A stretch of 64,000 nt of DNA from Bryoerythrophyllum caledonicum (GCA_963971425.1 OZ020516.1:37684199-37748198), one strand, 5' to 3'. Positions 44,060-55,575 are shown, numbered from the stretch's first letter. Program-made: numbers and translations. Notes: generated from the letters alone by a model not told the origin.

Positions 44060-44508
44060 CCTCAAAAATGACACTGTTGCGCTTGCAAATTCCGCATCTC
44101 ACTTGACATGGAGTCGGAAAAAACCGGTCGCTTCACCGACAAGGCACGAATCTAGTTCTGTTCTATTCTACTCGGTCTTTGCCTGGAATCATGTACTGGG
44201 CATATTGACGTTATGGTCGACATCAGGCGTGAATTTGTACGTCCATCCTCCAATTTGTGTGTTCCAATATTGCTAGGAATTGCTGCTGTAACGCGACTTC
44301 TGCACACGTATGAATTTGAATCTGAAGGGTTTGAATTTTGAGACCGACTTGATTGTGCCAGAAGATCTATCGTTTCAGGTTCACGTGATGGGAAATTCAC
44401 GTAATTTCTGCAAGAGTGTTGCATTAAAAGTATGTACAAATATATTTCTCGAGTAGGTCATCTCACATCTAGCTTTCCTCGGACAACAACTAAACTGAAT
44501 CTTAGACT
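44060..44508. other. Spacer between VOC 3' end and NERD start
   Basis: Both genes read leftwards, so this holds the VOC 3' UTR and the NERD promoter. Nothing else seen. Confidence 0.4.
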
Positions 44509-46442
44509 TTACAGCTGAGAGAATTCCAAAGCGTTGCCGTCAGGGTCCCTGGCAAATAGGGCTGGTCTTCCAGACTGGCTGAACGTGTATGGAACACCTG
44601 TGCACACAACAGACCAGAAACGCAATACACTTCATCAGAATGATTTGTAATAATATCCCACTTTTCTCATGTGAATGATGAAACAGTTCTCAGTTTTTAC
44701 GAGGAAGAAATACTCATCAGGGTTGATTCTTTCTTCACTCTCAACGAGAGCTGGAACTACTTTGCCATTGCCTGAATCAAAAGATAAGACCTTCTAGTAC
44801 CATAGTAATATAGTTGAAACTTTGGGTGACTTTACTGATCAACTGAGGGGATTTGGACGTACCAGCTTTGTCAAATACGTCCCTGATTTTCGTGACATCC
44901 TTGACTGAAACGCATGCATGGCGATCTCGTCCACCGTGCTTTGGGCGGCCTTCTTTAGGGTCCGGGTTGGGCAGCTCCATCAAGTGGATCATTTGGTGTG
45001 GGGACCCAACGTTTAACCAGGCGCCTGCATAAGGGAGCTTATCGTTGGGCCGATTCGGATTGATTTCAAGCCCTGTTGCATACACAGGATCATGAATTAG
45101 AGCTCAAGGCAACTAGGGTCATATATTCTCATGAAGTCATGTCAAGATTTACCAACAAAAACTTCCTCAAAAAATGTTTAAAAAATAGCAGAAAACCAAG
45201 TAGATTTTGACAGTGTTCTGCTTGTACGACGAACGCAATAGAGTTGTTTGTACAGTCACCCTGAAGTAACCTCATTTTTTATGCATTGTAGTACTAATAG
45301 TATTAGATATAGAAGTACTTGGTGAATTTCCAGTAATGGTCATCATTAATTACGGAAGAGTTTGATACTCACCGTCTTTCAGAGTACAGAAAGAGTTATA
45401 CCCTTCTCTCCTCTGAGCTAATCTGAAATGATTCTCCGATAAACTGATCTAACATATTGAGAACTAGTTAGAGGTGATTTTAGTGGTAGAAGGGGATTAT
45501 GACAGAAATGTACCTAGTAGGCCACAGTAGAAATCAAGTGACCTTTCCACGCTCTCACATAGAAAGCCTACGTGATGCACTCCTGTGAACTCGATTGCTG
45601 ATACCACACAAATATTCAAAGTTCGAATTAGAAACTTCCATGTCCAACACCAAAAGCCTTCCCACGAGCTCATGACACGATCATACATTTTCATACCACT
45701 TTCCTGCTCCACATGGCTCCACAACCTGATGAATTCATCACATCAAAACGCTCATAATGCATTTGTAGCGGACAACGTCCTCTTTCCATTTTCACTAATA
45801 TTATACTACCAACCCCTTCCCTGCTGCTCTATTATCCAAATTACTTGCATATATCAAAGAGGTACCCAACATGGTGGGTTGATCACCTCAAAATGGTCAT
45901 CATAAAATCTAAATCTGTTCCTTCCACAACCTTCTTAACCATTACATACATGAGAAAATAATGCGCGTCTTTGGCGCCCCTATCGTCCACATTCTTGCCT
46001 ACTTTGCTCTTATACTTTGACAATTCATAACTTTCTCATGTGAGCTCCACAAGACATGAAACCACTTGGGTTGAACCCATTTTCAAATATTTTCAGAACT
46101 TTGTCATGTTTTCTGGTATGAGAATGGGTTGCGAGCTCATACCTTTCACAGCAGCTTCCAGGCTGCTATCATCAGATGCATTCTCGGTTTCTCCCTGCAC
46201 TGCTGATGAAGAAGCTTGTACCACGGCAAAGGATCTCCCCTTAATCCGTGATGGAACAACCACCTTCATGCTCATGCCCAGGTTGCGAAAAGCCCTGCCC
46301 TGTTTCCACCAGCCAAACATATCAAAAACCCTAAAGTTTCTAACCCTAAAACTAGCGGGGTTCGTAGGGGAATTACCGAGGGTTTCCAAGAGCGAGTGCA
46401 GCACAAAGAGCTCATCGTCGCTGCTGCAGTCAAGGTCGCCAT
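44509..46442 (-). CDS. Plastid VOC / glyoxalase-like protein
   Basis: Five exons, read downward: 46442-46377, 46299-46143, 45597-45514, 45072-44863, 44597-44509. They join in phase to 201 residues. The start gives MATLTAAATMSSLCCTRSWK, a typical Ser/Ala/Thr-rich chloroplast transit peptide, extended by RAFRNLGMSMKVVVPSRIKG. The mature part is one VOC module: FTGVHHVGFLCESVERSLDFY, then GAWLNVGSPHQMIHLMELP, HACVSVKDVTKIRDVFDKAG, ending GRPALFARDPDGNALEFSQ. His (HHV), His (QMIHLMEL) and Glu (ALEF) are likely metal ligands. The reaction is unknown: the family includes glyoxalase I, dioxygenases and resistance proteins. The longer frame overlapping exon 1 was not used, because it gives no transit peptide. 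Confidence 0.85.
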
Positions 46443-46874
46443 GCCTGCCAAACATCACCACAATCAAAATGGGACCCCAACGAATGTGATGGTGCAAGCG
46501 AAGTGGTCCAGTGTGGTACCTCACTACTCACCTGCTGAGGAGCTTGAAAGAAGAGTATGTGTGTTGATGAGATGATTTGAAGTGAGGTGGGTTGGGAGGT
46601 GAAATGGAGCTGGTTTTGTTGGGGAGAATGAGAATGGGTGGGTGGAATTTGTTGAAGGTTGGCCGCTCCCTGTGCGCCACGTGTCCTTAGGGGGAGGTTG
46701 TTATCGGTTCTTCACATAAACTATAGAATACCCCATTGCAATGTTACCCTCATCATCGTTGGGAAAACCTTGTCAAATTCCTCAAACAATGGAATTGTCT
46801 TTGGAAACTTGGATGAATAGATATGGATGAGAAACATGATGTGACAAAGTTGCGTGATATGATAAGTTGCATGT
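46443..46874. other. VOC upstream region
   Basis: Promoter and 5' leader of the VOC gene by position. No motif fixed. Confidence 0.4.
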
Positions 46875-47824
46875 TTAACCTCTAAAGGACCAAGTGTCCA
46901 AAATGGGCTATTTGAAAAATCGGTCAGGTTCCTATGGTGTCAATTTCCAACATTCCACTTTGAAATTTTTATTATAGAAAGACATTACCAAGAGCTCAGT
47001 GGGAAAACAATTTTTTCCTAAATTGGACATTTGATGAAAAAGTTATAGGGTTTTGAATTTTAAATGGGGAGGGCGGGCACCTCCGGCACCTCCAAAAACT
47101 TTTGATAGGACACTCTATTGAAAGTGAGATTTTCAGTACTCGCAAGTAATATTATTTCCCTTCATGTTGTCCAAAAAAAGTTCTTGTCTTTAGTAAAAAA
47201 ATAGCATACCAACCCAAGTCAAACATTTTCACACATTGTCATTGTCGGGCAAGGAACCAAAAAAACTTCTTCTTTTCCACATAAAACCTAGAGATCTTCA
47301 TATTTTTAACTTTTTATTTTTCCCACAACAAAATGAAATGTAAACCTTCTTATTAACCATTCGGATTATCAATCGAAAACATATTAAGTTAAAAAAAAAC
47401 TAAAGTGTGAATTAGCAAATTTCGAGCCTCCACTCCTTGCACACTTGTTTTGAATATGCTACACCCTGTCTCTACCTCTAAAAATTGGTGTGTTAGGAGC
47501 TAACATCATGCTTAACAAGATGGTAATAGATTTAGACCTTGTGTAGTGAAATTTTTTGACACCAACTGAAGTCAAAGTCTGCTGATCCACTAAACGCAGG
47601 GAAGAAAATGAACCATGTGTTTGACTTCAAACACTATAATCTTTCAATCCGTGCGGTCAAAGTTCATGAAATTTTGTACATGTATTACTTAATAAGCCTT
47701 TATTGAGATCCTACGGTCAGAACTAAAAATCAAAGTTTTTGTTACCTTCTTTATTCATTGCACTAGAATCCATTAATTTTGAAGTGTTTTTGGTGTAAAA
47801 CTGTCTTGGTACCTTAGGGGTTAA
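46875..47824 (-). repeat. Repeat family A copy 5, reverse, full length
   Basis: 950 bp with TTAA at both ends. Left TTAACCTCTAAAGGACCAAG, right reversed TTAACCCCTAAGGTACCAAG: a TIR of about 16 bp with few mismatches. The best-preserved copy. No coding sequence. Confidence 0.85.
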
Positions 47825-48900
47825 AGTCAATGAACTTTTTTAGCCTGCAAAACTGGTGCAGGTGTTGTAGACCATGCAGAACAACATCTATGCAGAGGGT
47901 ACATTTCATTGCGACCCCACTTCACGGAAACCATTGTAGCTCACCGATGTTTGCATCGATTTTTGTGGCACCCGTCTCAATAGATGCCCATCTTCCTCCA
48001 CCTATTTATCATAGTTCAAGTCTCTCATAGAAGTGGCATGTAGCGTTTGTTGTTGAGATTATCATTCTTCATTGGAGGGGAGGGCCTCTTTAGACCAAGG
48101 TGTCGCTTCAAAGGGTAATTTGGGGCAGCAAGCCCCATATATGACCACAAAAGAATTCCTAAAAAAGCTTTGGACCTCCAAAATTTTAAAAAAACTAGAT
48201 AAATGAAACCTACCGTGGCCCACCCTCCGTGGCATCCGTCCACCATGAAATAACGAGGTCCCTCTGTTCATTGTGACAGGTTTTGCTACCTTAGTCATCA
48301 CACAAACCATAGAATATCCTCCCACAAATGTACCCCTTTCCATTATATATATGCCTCAACCAACCACCCAACGACACATGTTGTGTGTCTTTGAACCCAC
48401 ATTCTTTGCCATGCCAATGTAACCCCCAAAATACAAACACATTTAAAAAAAATTAAAAATAAAAAGCATCATCCCTACATAAAATATCATAACATTCTCA
48501 AGAAAATTGATACAGATGGCACTGAGAGCAACATCTCAAGGCCCCAAATTCCAACACGCCTTGACTTGAGGAATGGTGAGCACATGGAACCATTGATACC
48601 CTTCCACTCATGTGCGCAAGGGAAGCTCCCACAAGATGCCAAGAGAACAAATATCCAGAAAACCCAAGCAGCCTTTACAGAGCACACAAGGGCTCCGTCA
48701 CGAGGTCTAGGCCACAGCAGCAGCCCCAAGTGGCGATAAGTGGCGATAGGCGCCCCAACTCCATCCACGATATTTGCTCCCACTCATCGACGGCGCTCGC
48801 ACTAGCATCATCATCCACAACCCGACGCGACGCGGATTGGATCGCCACAAATCCCACAATTCTCCCTCGCGCTTGTGGCCGGAACGCTCCCACCTACATC
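47825..48900. other. Repeat fragments and unassigned DNA
   Basis: 47865-48060 carries a family C fragment in reverse (CATTTCATTGCGACCCCACTT, GAAACCATTGTAGCTC). 48080-48250 resembles parts of the elements at 8276-8541 and 51830-52080 (GGGGCAGCAAGCCCC). The rest is unassigned up to the probable leader of the Nudix-like gene. Confidence 0.4.
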
Positions 48901-49677
48901 CACTCTCCGCCTCCGTCCATGTCATTTCTCTCTCCCTCTCGCATTTCTGGAGGATCCTTCCTGCATCCCCGAGGTTTCCCAAGGTGAGCGTTGCGTTTTG
49001 TCTTTGTGCTGGGGATGCAAGTTGCGTGAGTTGGGAGTGTTTTTCTTTTTTTCTTCTTTTTGGTTTTAGGGGTGCTTCTGGAGGTTTGGAATTTTCGGTG
49101 AATGGCTGCGAATTGTTTGGTACGGTTTTGGGGGATTAGGGTTTGATATGGTGGTTGTTTGTTTGTGAGGGGAGTTGCTTGGTTTACGAGCTTGAGTGGT
49201 TCTGAGGACGGGGAGAATGTGAGTGCAGAGGGCTTTTTCTTTTTGTGTGAGCCTGGGAGTTTTGTCCCTTGTTGAATTTTCGGTGGCGGAGTGAATGGGT
49301 TAGATTTCTGGATTAGGGTTTGATACGGTGGTTGGTTGTTTGGAATTCGTGAGAACGGCGAGGGCGTGAGTTGAGAGAGTTCTTTTTACTGGTGGTGAAT
49401 TTTCGGTCGCAGGGTGTGTATGGCTGCAATTTCTGAGGATCAGGGTTTGGTATGGTGGTTGATTGTTTGGGTTACGAGCAGCGAATAAGCACGGTTTCAG
49501 GGCCTGATTTTAGTTTACTGATGTTTTTTCTTGGTTGTAGGTTGGCGTTTTGGCGAGATTTAGCGGAGAGATTCGTGGGGGCCTGAGAGTTGTTTTTGAT
49601 CGTAGGTTTTTGGTGAATCCCTGGGTGCGCACATGGGTGTGAGACCTGTATGAGGCACAGAACGAGAGCTGGACCAA
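48900..49677 (+). other. Probable 5' leader with a repeated intron
   Basis: A strong donor (CCAAG|GTGAGCG, exon end 48983) and an acceptor (GGTTGTAG|GTTGG, exon start 49541) define a 557-bp leader intron. It holds three imperfect copies of a unit with GAATTTTCGGT and, later, AGGGTTTGATATGGTGGTTG (starts near 49088, 49275 and 49407). Confidence 0.55.
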
Positions 49678-50940
49678 ATGCAGGCGTGGAATAAGCTCCC
49701 TTCCCGCACCGCACCGAACAAGCTCGAGTCCCTGACGTCGTTCCACCAGTTTAGGGTTTCTAGGGAGGTTGCATGTGGTGGTGGCGCAAAGCATGGACTG
49801 AGCAATGTAGGCAGGATTCACCTCAAGTCCAGGACGTCGAGAGATGCGCCTCACATGTCGGACATGGCGACCAATTGTCTGATGTCCGGGGCAGATAACT
49901 CGGCCGCTGCCGCCGCGGCGATGTCCATCCCTCAGGCGGAGCTCTGCGTTGCTAACGCGGAGTGCGTCACAGCCGCTGAATTGGGGTCCGCCGAGGGCCT
50001 GGCGAAGTGGCTCGATGAAAGGATACCGGCTGAGAAGCCGTGCATCAGTTCCTGGGGCGTGGATCCCAGAACCAAACGCGTTGCTAATCTTTGGACTGAG
50101 CTAGTGGACGGTGAGATCTCTCTGGAAGACTCAAAGCCGCCCAAGCGGACAGTGCATGTGGCAAGCGTCAAAGTCCGAAACGAAGCTGGAATGTATTTGA
50201 TCGAATCTCATCAGGTACCTTCGTTTTCTTTGTGGAATGTGTAAATAATTCTCCTCTTGAACTTTTGAATCCTAAAACAACGTGTAGTATTTTTCATGCA
50301 ATAGTGTTTATGGAACTTTTCCTTCAGATTAAATCATTTCGATCGATCAATGTTTTGCAAGATATTTTTCCATATCAAAGAAAACCATGTCACTCATGTA
50401 TTCCCTACTTCGGATGCTCTTTCTTGTGAACAGGAAATGGATGACGGGCGGGTGAGACCGAGGAACAGACCGTTGTCTGAGAAGATGCGTCCGGGTGAGA
50501 CGGTAGAAATTGCATGCAGACGTGGCGTTTTTGAGGAACTCGGCCCTGAGATGGGCGACCGTGACCGGGTCGAGATGATACTAGAAACGTATCAACGTGA
50601 AGAGGAGGAGCGGGACTCGTTTTCATACCCTGGTTTGTTGACACGGTACGTTTTGCACACCGTGGTGGCCTCAGTGCGAAGCCTTCCCAGCACTGATTTC
50701 TGCACACAAGAAGATGAGGGAAAGCCTTCTTGCACTAACGGAGGTGCAACCAATGGAGCTGCAACCAATGGAGCTGCAACAAACGGAGCTGCTACTAACG
50801 GAGCTGTAACAGGATCCTCACAGAATGGGCATGCGCATGGGAGTGGCTGTGCCGTAGGCGTGAAGAAACACTACTGGAAATGGGTGACGGATGTGGAACT
50901 CGATGCAATCATGAAGACAAACAAGGGGCGAAGCTGTTGA
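49678..50940 (+). CDS. Nudix-fold protein with a degenerate Nudix box
   Basis: Exons 49678-50214 and 50434-50940 give 347 residues. Residues about 1-110 are basic then Ala-rich, perhaps a transit peptide (HQFRVSREVACGGG). The fold begins near VHVASVKVRNEAGMYLIESHQ. The box reads EKMRPGETVEIACRRGVFEELG. The consensus is G-x5-E-x7-REUxEExGU; here E replaces the first Gly and G replaces the first Glu of REUxEE. The two Glu of FEELG remain. A block YPGLLTRYVLHTVVASV follows, then five 5-residue repeats (GATNG/GAATN), coded by a 15-bp minisatellite, and an ending KKHYWKWV. With a key metal ligand missing, hydrolase activity is doubtful; it may bind a nucleotide-type ligand or be a plant subfamily with another mechanism. 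Confidence 0.75.
50738..50812 (+). repeat. In-frame 15-bp minisatellite
   Basis: Five units of GGAGCTGCAACCAAT-like sequence code a Gly-Ala-Ala-Thr-Asn spacer in the Nudix-like protein. The length being a multiple of three keeps the frame if copies are gained or lost. Confidence 0.85.
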
Positions 50941-51829
50941 GACAATTTTGGCCTTTAGTAGGGGCAGGGACCTATTATCATAGATGTACTCTGCTTTACT
51001 GCTGCGGAGCTGCGGATTTGGAAGCACCGTGGAGAGAGGAATAAGAGGGCTAGTTTGGATAACAAAGCTGGTTTATCGAGGATTTTGTAGCATTTATGAG
51101 GAGGGGAAACTCTGAACCTGGCGAGCGTTTTCTTGTGGCTGTACCAGAATGCAACTTCGCACCAATGGCTGGGCTGGGTATGTCATCAGTCTGAGCGAGA
51201 TTCTGGTTCTGCACCTCATCTGCTGGAGCAGCACTGGGGTGCATTGAGTTTGTCTGATATGTAGATTTGGTTTTCTTTTTTAGTGGATAATTTACCAGTT
51301 TTTGGCTTTGTAGAGTACGTTTGTATAGAGTTGTCAGAAACACAGAAACACAGCATTGTTTACAGTTCAGCCTCAGAACACAATAAGAAATGTTACCGAA
51401 GCATTCCATTCTTTTTGAGGATCTCCTGGCGCACCAAGTTATTCGCTACGGTTGAATGTGTCCTGCAATTTTCTTATTTTCACTATGGTTTTCACTAATC
51501 GCGTACCAACTGCGATATGAGGTACCCCCTAAACATCTTGTGAGAAATGGAAACCCTACGCGTTGGTCGGGTTCATACATAATTAATTCTACATACGAAA
51601 TGGAGACTGTCCAAAAAATATGGAAAACTTAATGTAAGAGATATGTCCAAGGTACACCAATGTAATAACTAGGCAATAATCATGTAACATGTAGGTGATA
51701 CTTGTTGTGTCTGAACTACTGTGGATTGGAAAAACTAATTGATTGGAAGATATAATTAATTTGATAGGAAGTGTCCGAACGCAACCAATGTGTATGGTAT
51801 ATCCGAAAAGGGAACCTCGTGGTTCACAA
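50941..51829. other. 3' flank of the Nudix-like gene and repeat D copy 3
   Basis: The first few hundred bases are probably 3' UTR. 51600-51795 matches repeat D in reverse (GTAGGTGATACTTGTTGTGT, then GTCCGAACGCAACCAATG). Confidence 0.45.
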
Positions 51830-52080
51830 AGGATCTCTATGATGGAATAGCACAAGCCATTTGGGGAGGTGGGCCCTCGTCTTAATGGCACCCTCTCATT
51901 TTAGGGGGTTGTGAGGTTTTTATAAGAATTTTTTTGGCAAATTTGGGGCTTGCGGCCCTAAATTACTCTTCGAAGCATCCAAATGCTTTACATAGGTTCT
52001 CCATCCAAAAATAAAAATAGGGGCCAAATTTTATCCCACCCTTCCTTGAAACGGCTTGTGCTACTCCAATATAGAGATAT
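51830..52080. repeat. hAT-like short TIR element N with target duplication
   Basis: 251 bp, flanked by an 8-bp duplication GTTCACAA (51822-51829 and 52081-52088). The left end ATCTCTATGATGGAATAGCA and the reversed right end ATCTCTATATTGGAGTAGCA continue as CAAGCC, giving an inverted repeat of about 26 bp. An 8-bp duplication is typical of the hAT superfamily. No coding sequence. Confidence 0.85.
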
Positions 52081-52122
52081 GTTCACAACTTGCATTGATC
52101 AAAATTGTTTCACCCTTGCAGA

Positions 52123-53019
52123 TTAATCCCTTAAAGACCAAGTGTCCCTTGAGGGACGATATCGATTTTGGGCAGTTTCTAAAAATTTGAAAAAATATAT
52201 TTTTTTTGGAAACTTTTATACTAGATTGTCCCTAATAAGAGCTCCATGGAGATATTTTTATTGGATTCATGGTTTGAAAGTTAGTACTCCTCAAAGTTAG
52301 AAATGAGGACTCCTTGCACCTCCAAAATTTTGCTAGAAGTCTCTATTGACATTGAGATTTTCCATTCATGTATAGAATATTACCGTCTTTGAATATGTCA
52401 AAAGAAAATTCTTGTCTTTAGTGTTAAAAAACATTTTAACTTAAGTCAAACATTTTTATACATTTCACGCAAGTGGGGAAAAAACTTCATCTTTTTAACA
52501 TAAAATCTTCATATTTTTCACTTTTTATTTTTACAACATCAATATGTGGTGTAAACCTTCTTATTGACCGTTTGGATTATCATTCTAAAAAAATTAAGTT
52601 CTCAAAAAAACATATCGTGAATTGTCAATTTCTGAACCTCCTCTCCTTGCACACTTGTTTGAATATGCTACACCCCTTCTATACCTCTAAAAATTGGTGT
52701 ATAGGGAAGTAACATCATGCTCAACACGATGGTAAAAGATTTAGACCTTGTGTAGTGCAAAAATTTGATACCAAGGGAAGTCAAAGTCTGCTGATCCACT
52801 AAACCAGGGAAGAAAATAAACCATTTTTTTGACTTCAAACATTATAATATTTCAATCCGTGCGGTCAAAGTTTATGAAATTTTGTGAACATGTTGATGAA
52901 TAAGTCTTAAGTGAGATCCTACGGTCAAAACTTTAAATATAAGGTTTCGTTTCTCTCCTTGGTCATTGCACTAGAATCAACAATTTCGGTGTGAAATGTC
53001 ACGGTCCTTTCGGGGTTAA
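52123..53019 (-). repeat. Repeat family A copy 6, reverse
   Basis: TTAA at both ends. Left TTAATCCCTTAAAGACCAAG, right reversed TTAACCCCGAAAGGACCGTG. 897 bp, more diverged in the first third. Landmarks as in the other copies. Confidence 0.78.
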
Positions 53020-53562
53020 GAGAAGTGGCTACAAAGGCATGCTCTAGGAGTTAAGTATGTTACATGCACAATAACATGAAGAGTGCCAATACTAGCCACC
53101 TCCACCTCTTGTTACAAGCACTCTGGTCAGTCACAGAACTGTAGTCCTAGCGACAGAATCTTGAGCACATTGAAGCCGTTGCAACACCAAAACAACGGAC
53201 ACAACAGTCCAGATTCCAGAACGACGAACAGACACATCAAGATAAATATCCAAGAATAGCTGCCATGCAGATGAGTCAACACGTAGAAAAAAACAAATTG
53301 AAACAGAAACAGTGCTTCTCGATTCCAACATACTGTACTGTACACATGTATAATGCTAAGTATAGACACTTGTGTGCTCTTCCTCAGAGAGCGACACCAC
53401 ACTATGACCGGCAACAAGAATGGGAGGGGAAGGCCGCATGAGATCTACAGCTCTGAACCCACTGCTATAGAAGACATAAGAAAAGAAAAGAAAAAAGTTT
53501 ATCCTACACTACATCATTTTCTCGTTACTGGAAGGATCGGCACAAAATTGTGGTAAGGAGAG
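53020..53562. other. 3' side of the LysM gene
   Basis: Non-coding; its right part is probably the LysM 3' UTR. Confidence 0.4.
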
Positions 53563-53865
53563 TTAGCAGAAGTAGGAAGGGAGGGCGCCGGTGATGTCGC
53601 ACAAGTTGATCTTGCGCTGCGTGCAGTCCATCTTGAGGAACTGGCCCTCGAACAGGTCGTCGTGGTCCACGATGTGCGGGTTGTTCTCCAGGATGAACTG
53701 GTCGTTGCACTTCTCGCTGATCATCTGCAGGGACTCGCCGCCGCGCACCACGTACGTCTCGCCGCACGGGCACCCTCGCAGAATGCGACCGTGCGTTCCA
53801 GGTATGGAGCTTGTGTGCAGGACCAGGAAGAACAAGGTCATCAGCAAGATCCGGGAGTGAGCCAT
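53563..53865 (-). CDS. Small secreted LysM protein
   Basis: A 100-residue protein without introns. MAHSRILLMTLFFLVLHTSS is a signal peptide, cleaved near GTHG. A single LysM follows: CGETYVVRGGESLQMISEKC, then DQFILENNPHIVDHDDLFEG and QFLKM. Cys pairs before, within and after the domain (CPC, EKC, MDC, LC, YFC) suggest a disulfide-bonded apoplastic protein. It resembles the short plant LysM proteins of the Arabidopsis AT5G62150 type rather than receptor kinases: no kinase, no membrane anchor. LysM binds N-acetylglucosamine chains such as chitin, so binding of fungal or bacterial wall fragments is a fair inference; a role is not shown. The second ATG (53865) is chosen because it starts the signal peptide. 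Confidence 0.88.
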   Translation of the reverse strand: MAHSRILLMTLFFLVLHTSSIPGTHGRILRGCPCGETYVVRGGESLQMISEKCNDQFILENNPHIVDHDDLFEGQFLKMDCTQRKINLCDITGALPSYFC

Positions 53866-54920
53866 GGCTGGTGTGGACTCTGCAGCGAGCGTCACAAATG
53901 GTGAGACCTTGAGGTTGCCCCTCTTCAGTAAATCCAGCCGGCTCAGATGAATACGAGGAAAATGAACCCGCCGTCAAAGCACCAAGAAAGTCCAAAAACC
54001 TCACAACTGAAAAAAAATTCTGGCAGAGAGAAGAAAGAAAAGAAATGCCAATCGTTGCCAATGCGCAAGACAACAAGAATCCAAACACAAGACTAAACTG
54101 GGGATTTTGAAGCGATCGCTGTCAGTGTACCAGTCTACCGAAGTGCGAGAAAATCAGTGTACTAGTTCACAGAGATGGCTTCCGTCAAACGATTGCAGCA
54201 GATGAATGTGGGAAAATAAAACCAGCCGCCAAAACACCAAGAAGGTACAACAAACTGACGATTTTGATGGAAAGAACTGTCAAGGTCCACACTCGCATTC
54301 GCTGGAGAATCCAAACAATGGCGCCAATAATATAACGACTACCCCAACCCACAAAACAATGCAATACCCCTCCAAGACGTAAGCCCCTCCACCGCCAATT
54401 TCCGCAAACAAGGCTGACCTTTCTGATGGCGCACTCAACCCGCAAAATGCACAAACACTCCAAGACCAAGAACCAAAATCCACACAAAGACCTAAAAGAC
54501 GACGGTATCCTCACCTCCAAGAAAGATGAAAACTCACACCTGAGAGCGAACACAACAACCAAACTTGTGAAAACCAACCACCCCACGTGCAAAGCCCTTT
54601 TCGTCCTCCTGCATGCCCAAATCACGCAACAACGGAACGCGACTCGGACGGGACCACCGAAAGGATACTGGGAATAGAAGTGCGGCGCAACCAGAAGCAG
54701 AGAGCGAGGGAATTGGAGGAGCGACTGGCGCAATTCCATGTCATTACCTGAGAACTTATAGTGATTTCCGCTGCGGACGTTGCGAGAGACCCGTTGCGAT
54801 GCATCCGATCTGACGCATTGGCGGTGACGATCCGATGGCGCAGAGCCCATGTCAGGGCATGCACTGCCTGACGTCATTCCAACGTCTTTCACCTTTTTCC
54901 CACTCCATGGCCTTTGTAAA
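53866..54920 (-). other. LysM gene upstream region with a duplicated block
   Basis: An 85-bp block occurs twice, 53925-54010 and 54178-54260 (shared CAGATGAAT, AAAT.AA.CC, CAAA.CACCAAGAA). TCAGTGTACCAGT and TCAGTGTACTAGT recur at 54121 and 54153. Probably leader and promoter of the LysM gene. Confidence 0.5.
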
Positions 54921-55370
54921 AGTTCACAATAGGGAACATGCGGTGATATTATTGACTTGTTGTCTCTTGTGCTATCACTAACCAAATGCACATGCAACGT
55001 CAAATGGTGGGCCCCACCTACCGTGAAATTTTGTTTTCCACATTGGGAACACTTGGGAACGCACTTGGGAAGGTTGGGAATGTACGAGAACGATGTGGGA
55101 ACACGTTGGGAACGGATGGGTTACGGATATGGTAAAGATTGTAAAGTTGATGAAGGGTAAACGAATGGTTTGGTTTGTGACCAGACTAGTTTTCCACCTC
55201 AATGTGATATGGGTGTGAGACGCCAGACCCGGACCCGTAGGAGCCGGATTTGGTACCTCATAGCAGCGTTTGGTGCTCGTGTGCGCATGCTTACTGATTT
55301 TGTGTCCTAAGGATGTAGACTTTGAGGTGGAATGAATGGACACTTTATTATGTTGGCCTTGTGACCTCGT
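54921..55370. other. Gene-free stretch with TGGGAAC motif cluster
   Basis: TTGGGAAC-like motifs recur about six times at 55040-55112. A 43-bp piece at 55313-55356 (GGTGGAATGAATGGACACTT) recurs at 57015-57057. Confidence 0.45.
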
Positions 55371-55376
55371 CTGGAG

Positions 55377-55575
55377 ACTACACCAAAGATTGAATGTAGT
55401 GTGGATTCATAGTTGATGTGGATCACCCACACTAATTTGCATCGAGCACATGCATGTCGTAATCTGATTGGCTCTTTGTTTTCAAGCAAGTGTGTGCGAG
55501 CCGCCGATTGGGGGTAACTTTCCAATTAATGTAGAAACTTGAACTACTCTGGTCCACAGTATATGCAGTGTTTAG
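55377..55575 (+). repeat. Repeat family H copy 1
   Basis: Starts ACTACACCAAAGATTGAATG and runs through GATCACCCACACTAATTT, CATGCATG, AAGCAAGTGTGTG. The inverse of 57165-57380. Confidence 0.6.

Noticed and set aside
44700-44767. A short open segment with a good acceptor (GNGKVVPALVESEERINPD) as an extra VOC exon
   Set aside because: Its donor would put the last exon out of frame; skipping it gives an unbroken VOC domain.
48610-48987. A 125-codon frame upstream of the Nudix-like gene
   Set aside because: Lies in the probable leader; Ser/Pro/Arg-rich without a domain, and a strong donor cuts it.
54185-55003. A 272-codon frame on the minus strand upstream of the LysM gene
   Set aside because: No family motif, odd composition, overlaps the duplicated leader block; most likely a chance frame.
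55040-55112. TTGGGAAC motif cluster as a regulatory array
   Set aside because: Spacing is irregular and no gene starts nearby on either strand.
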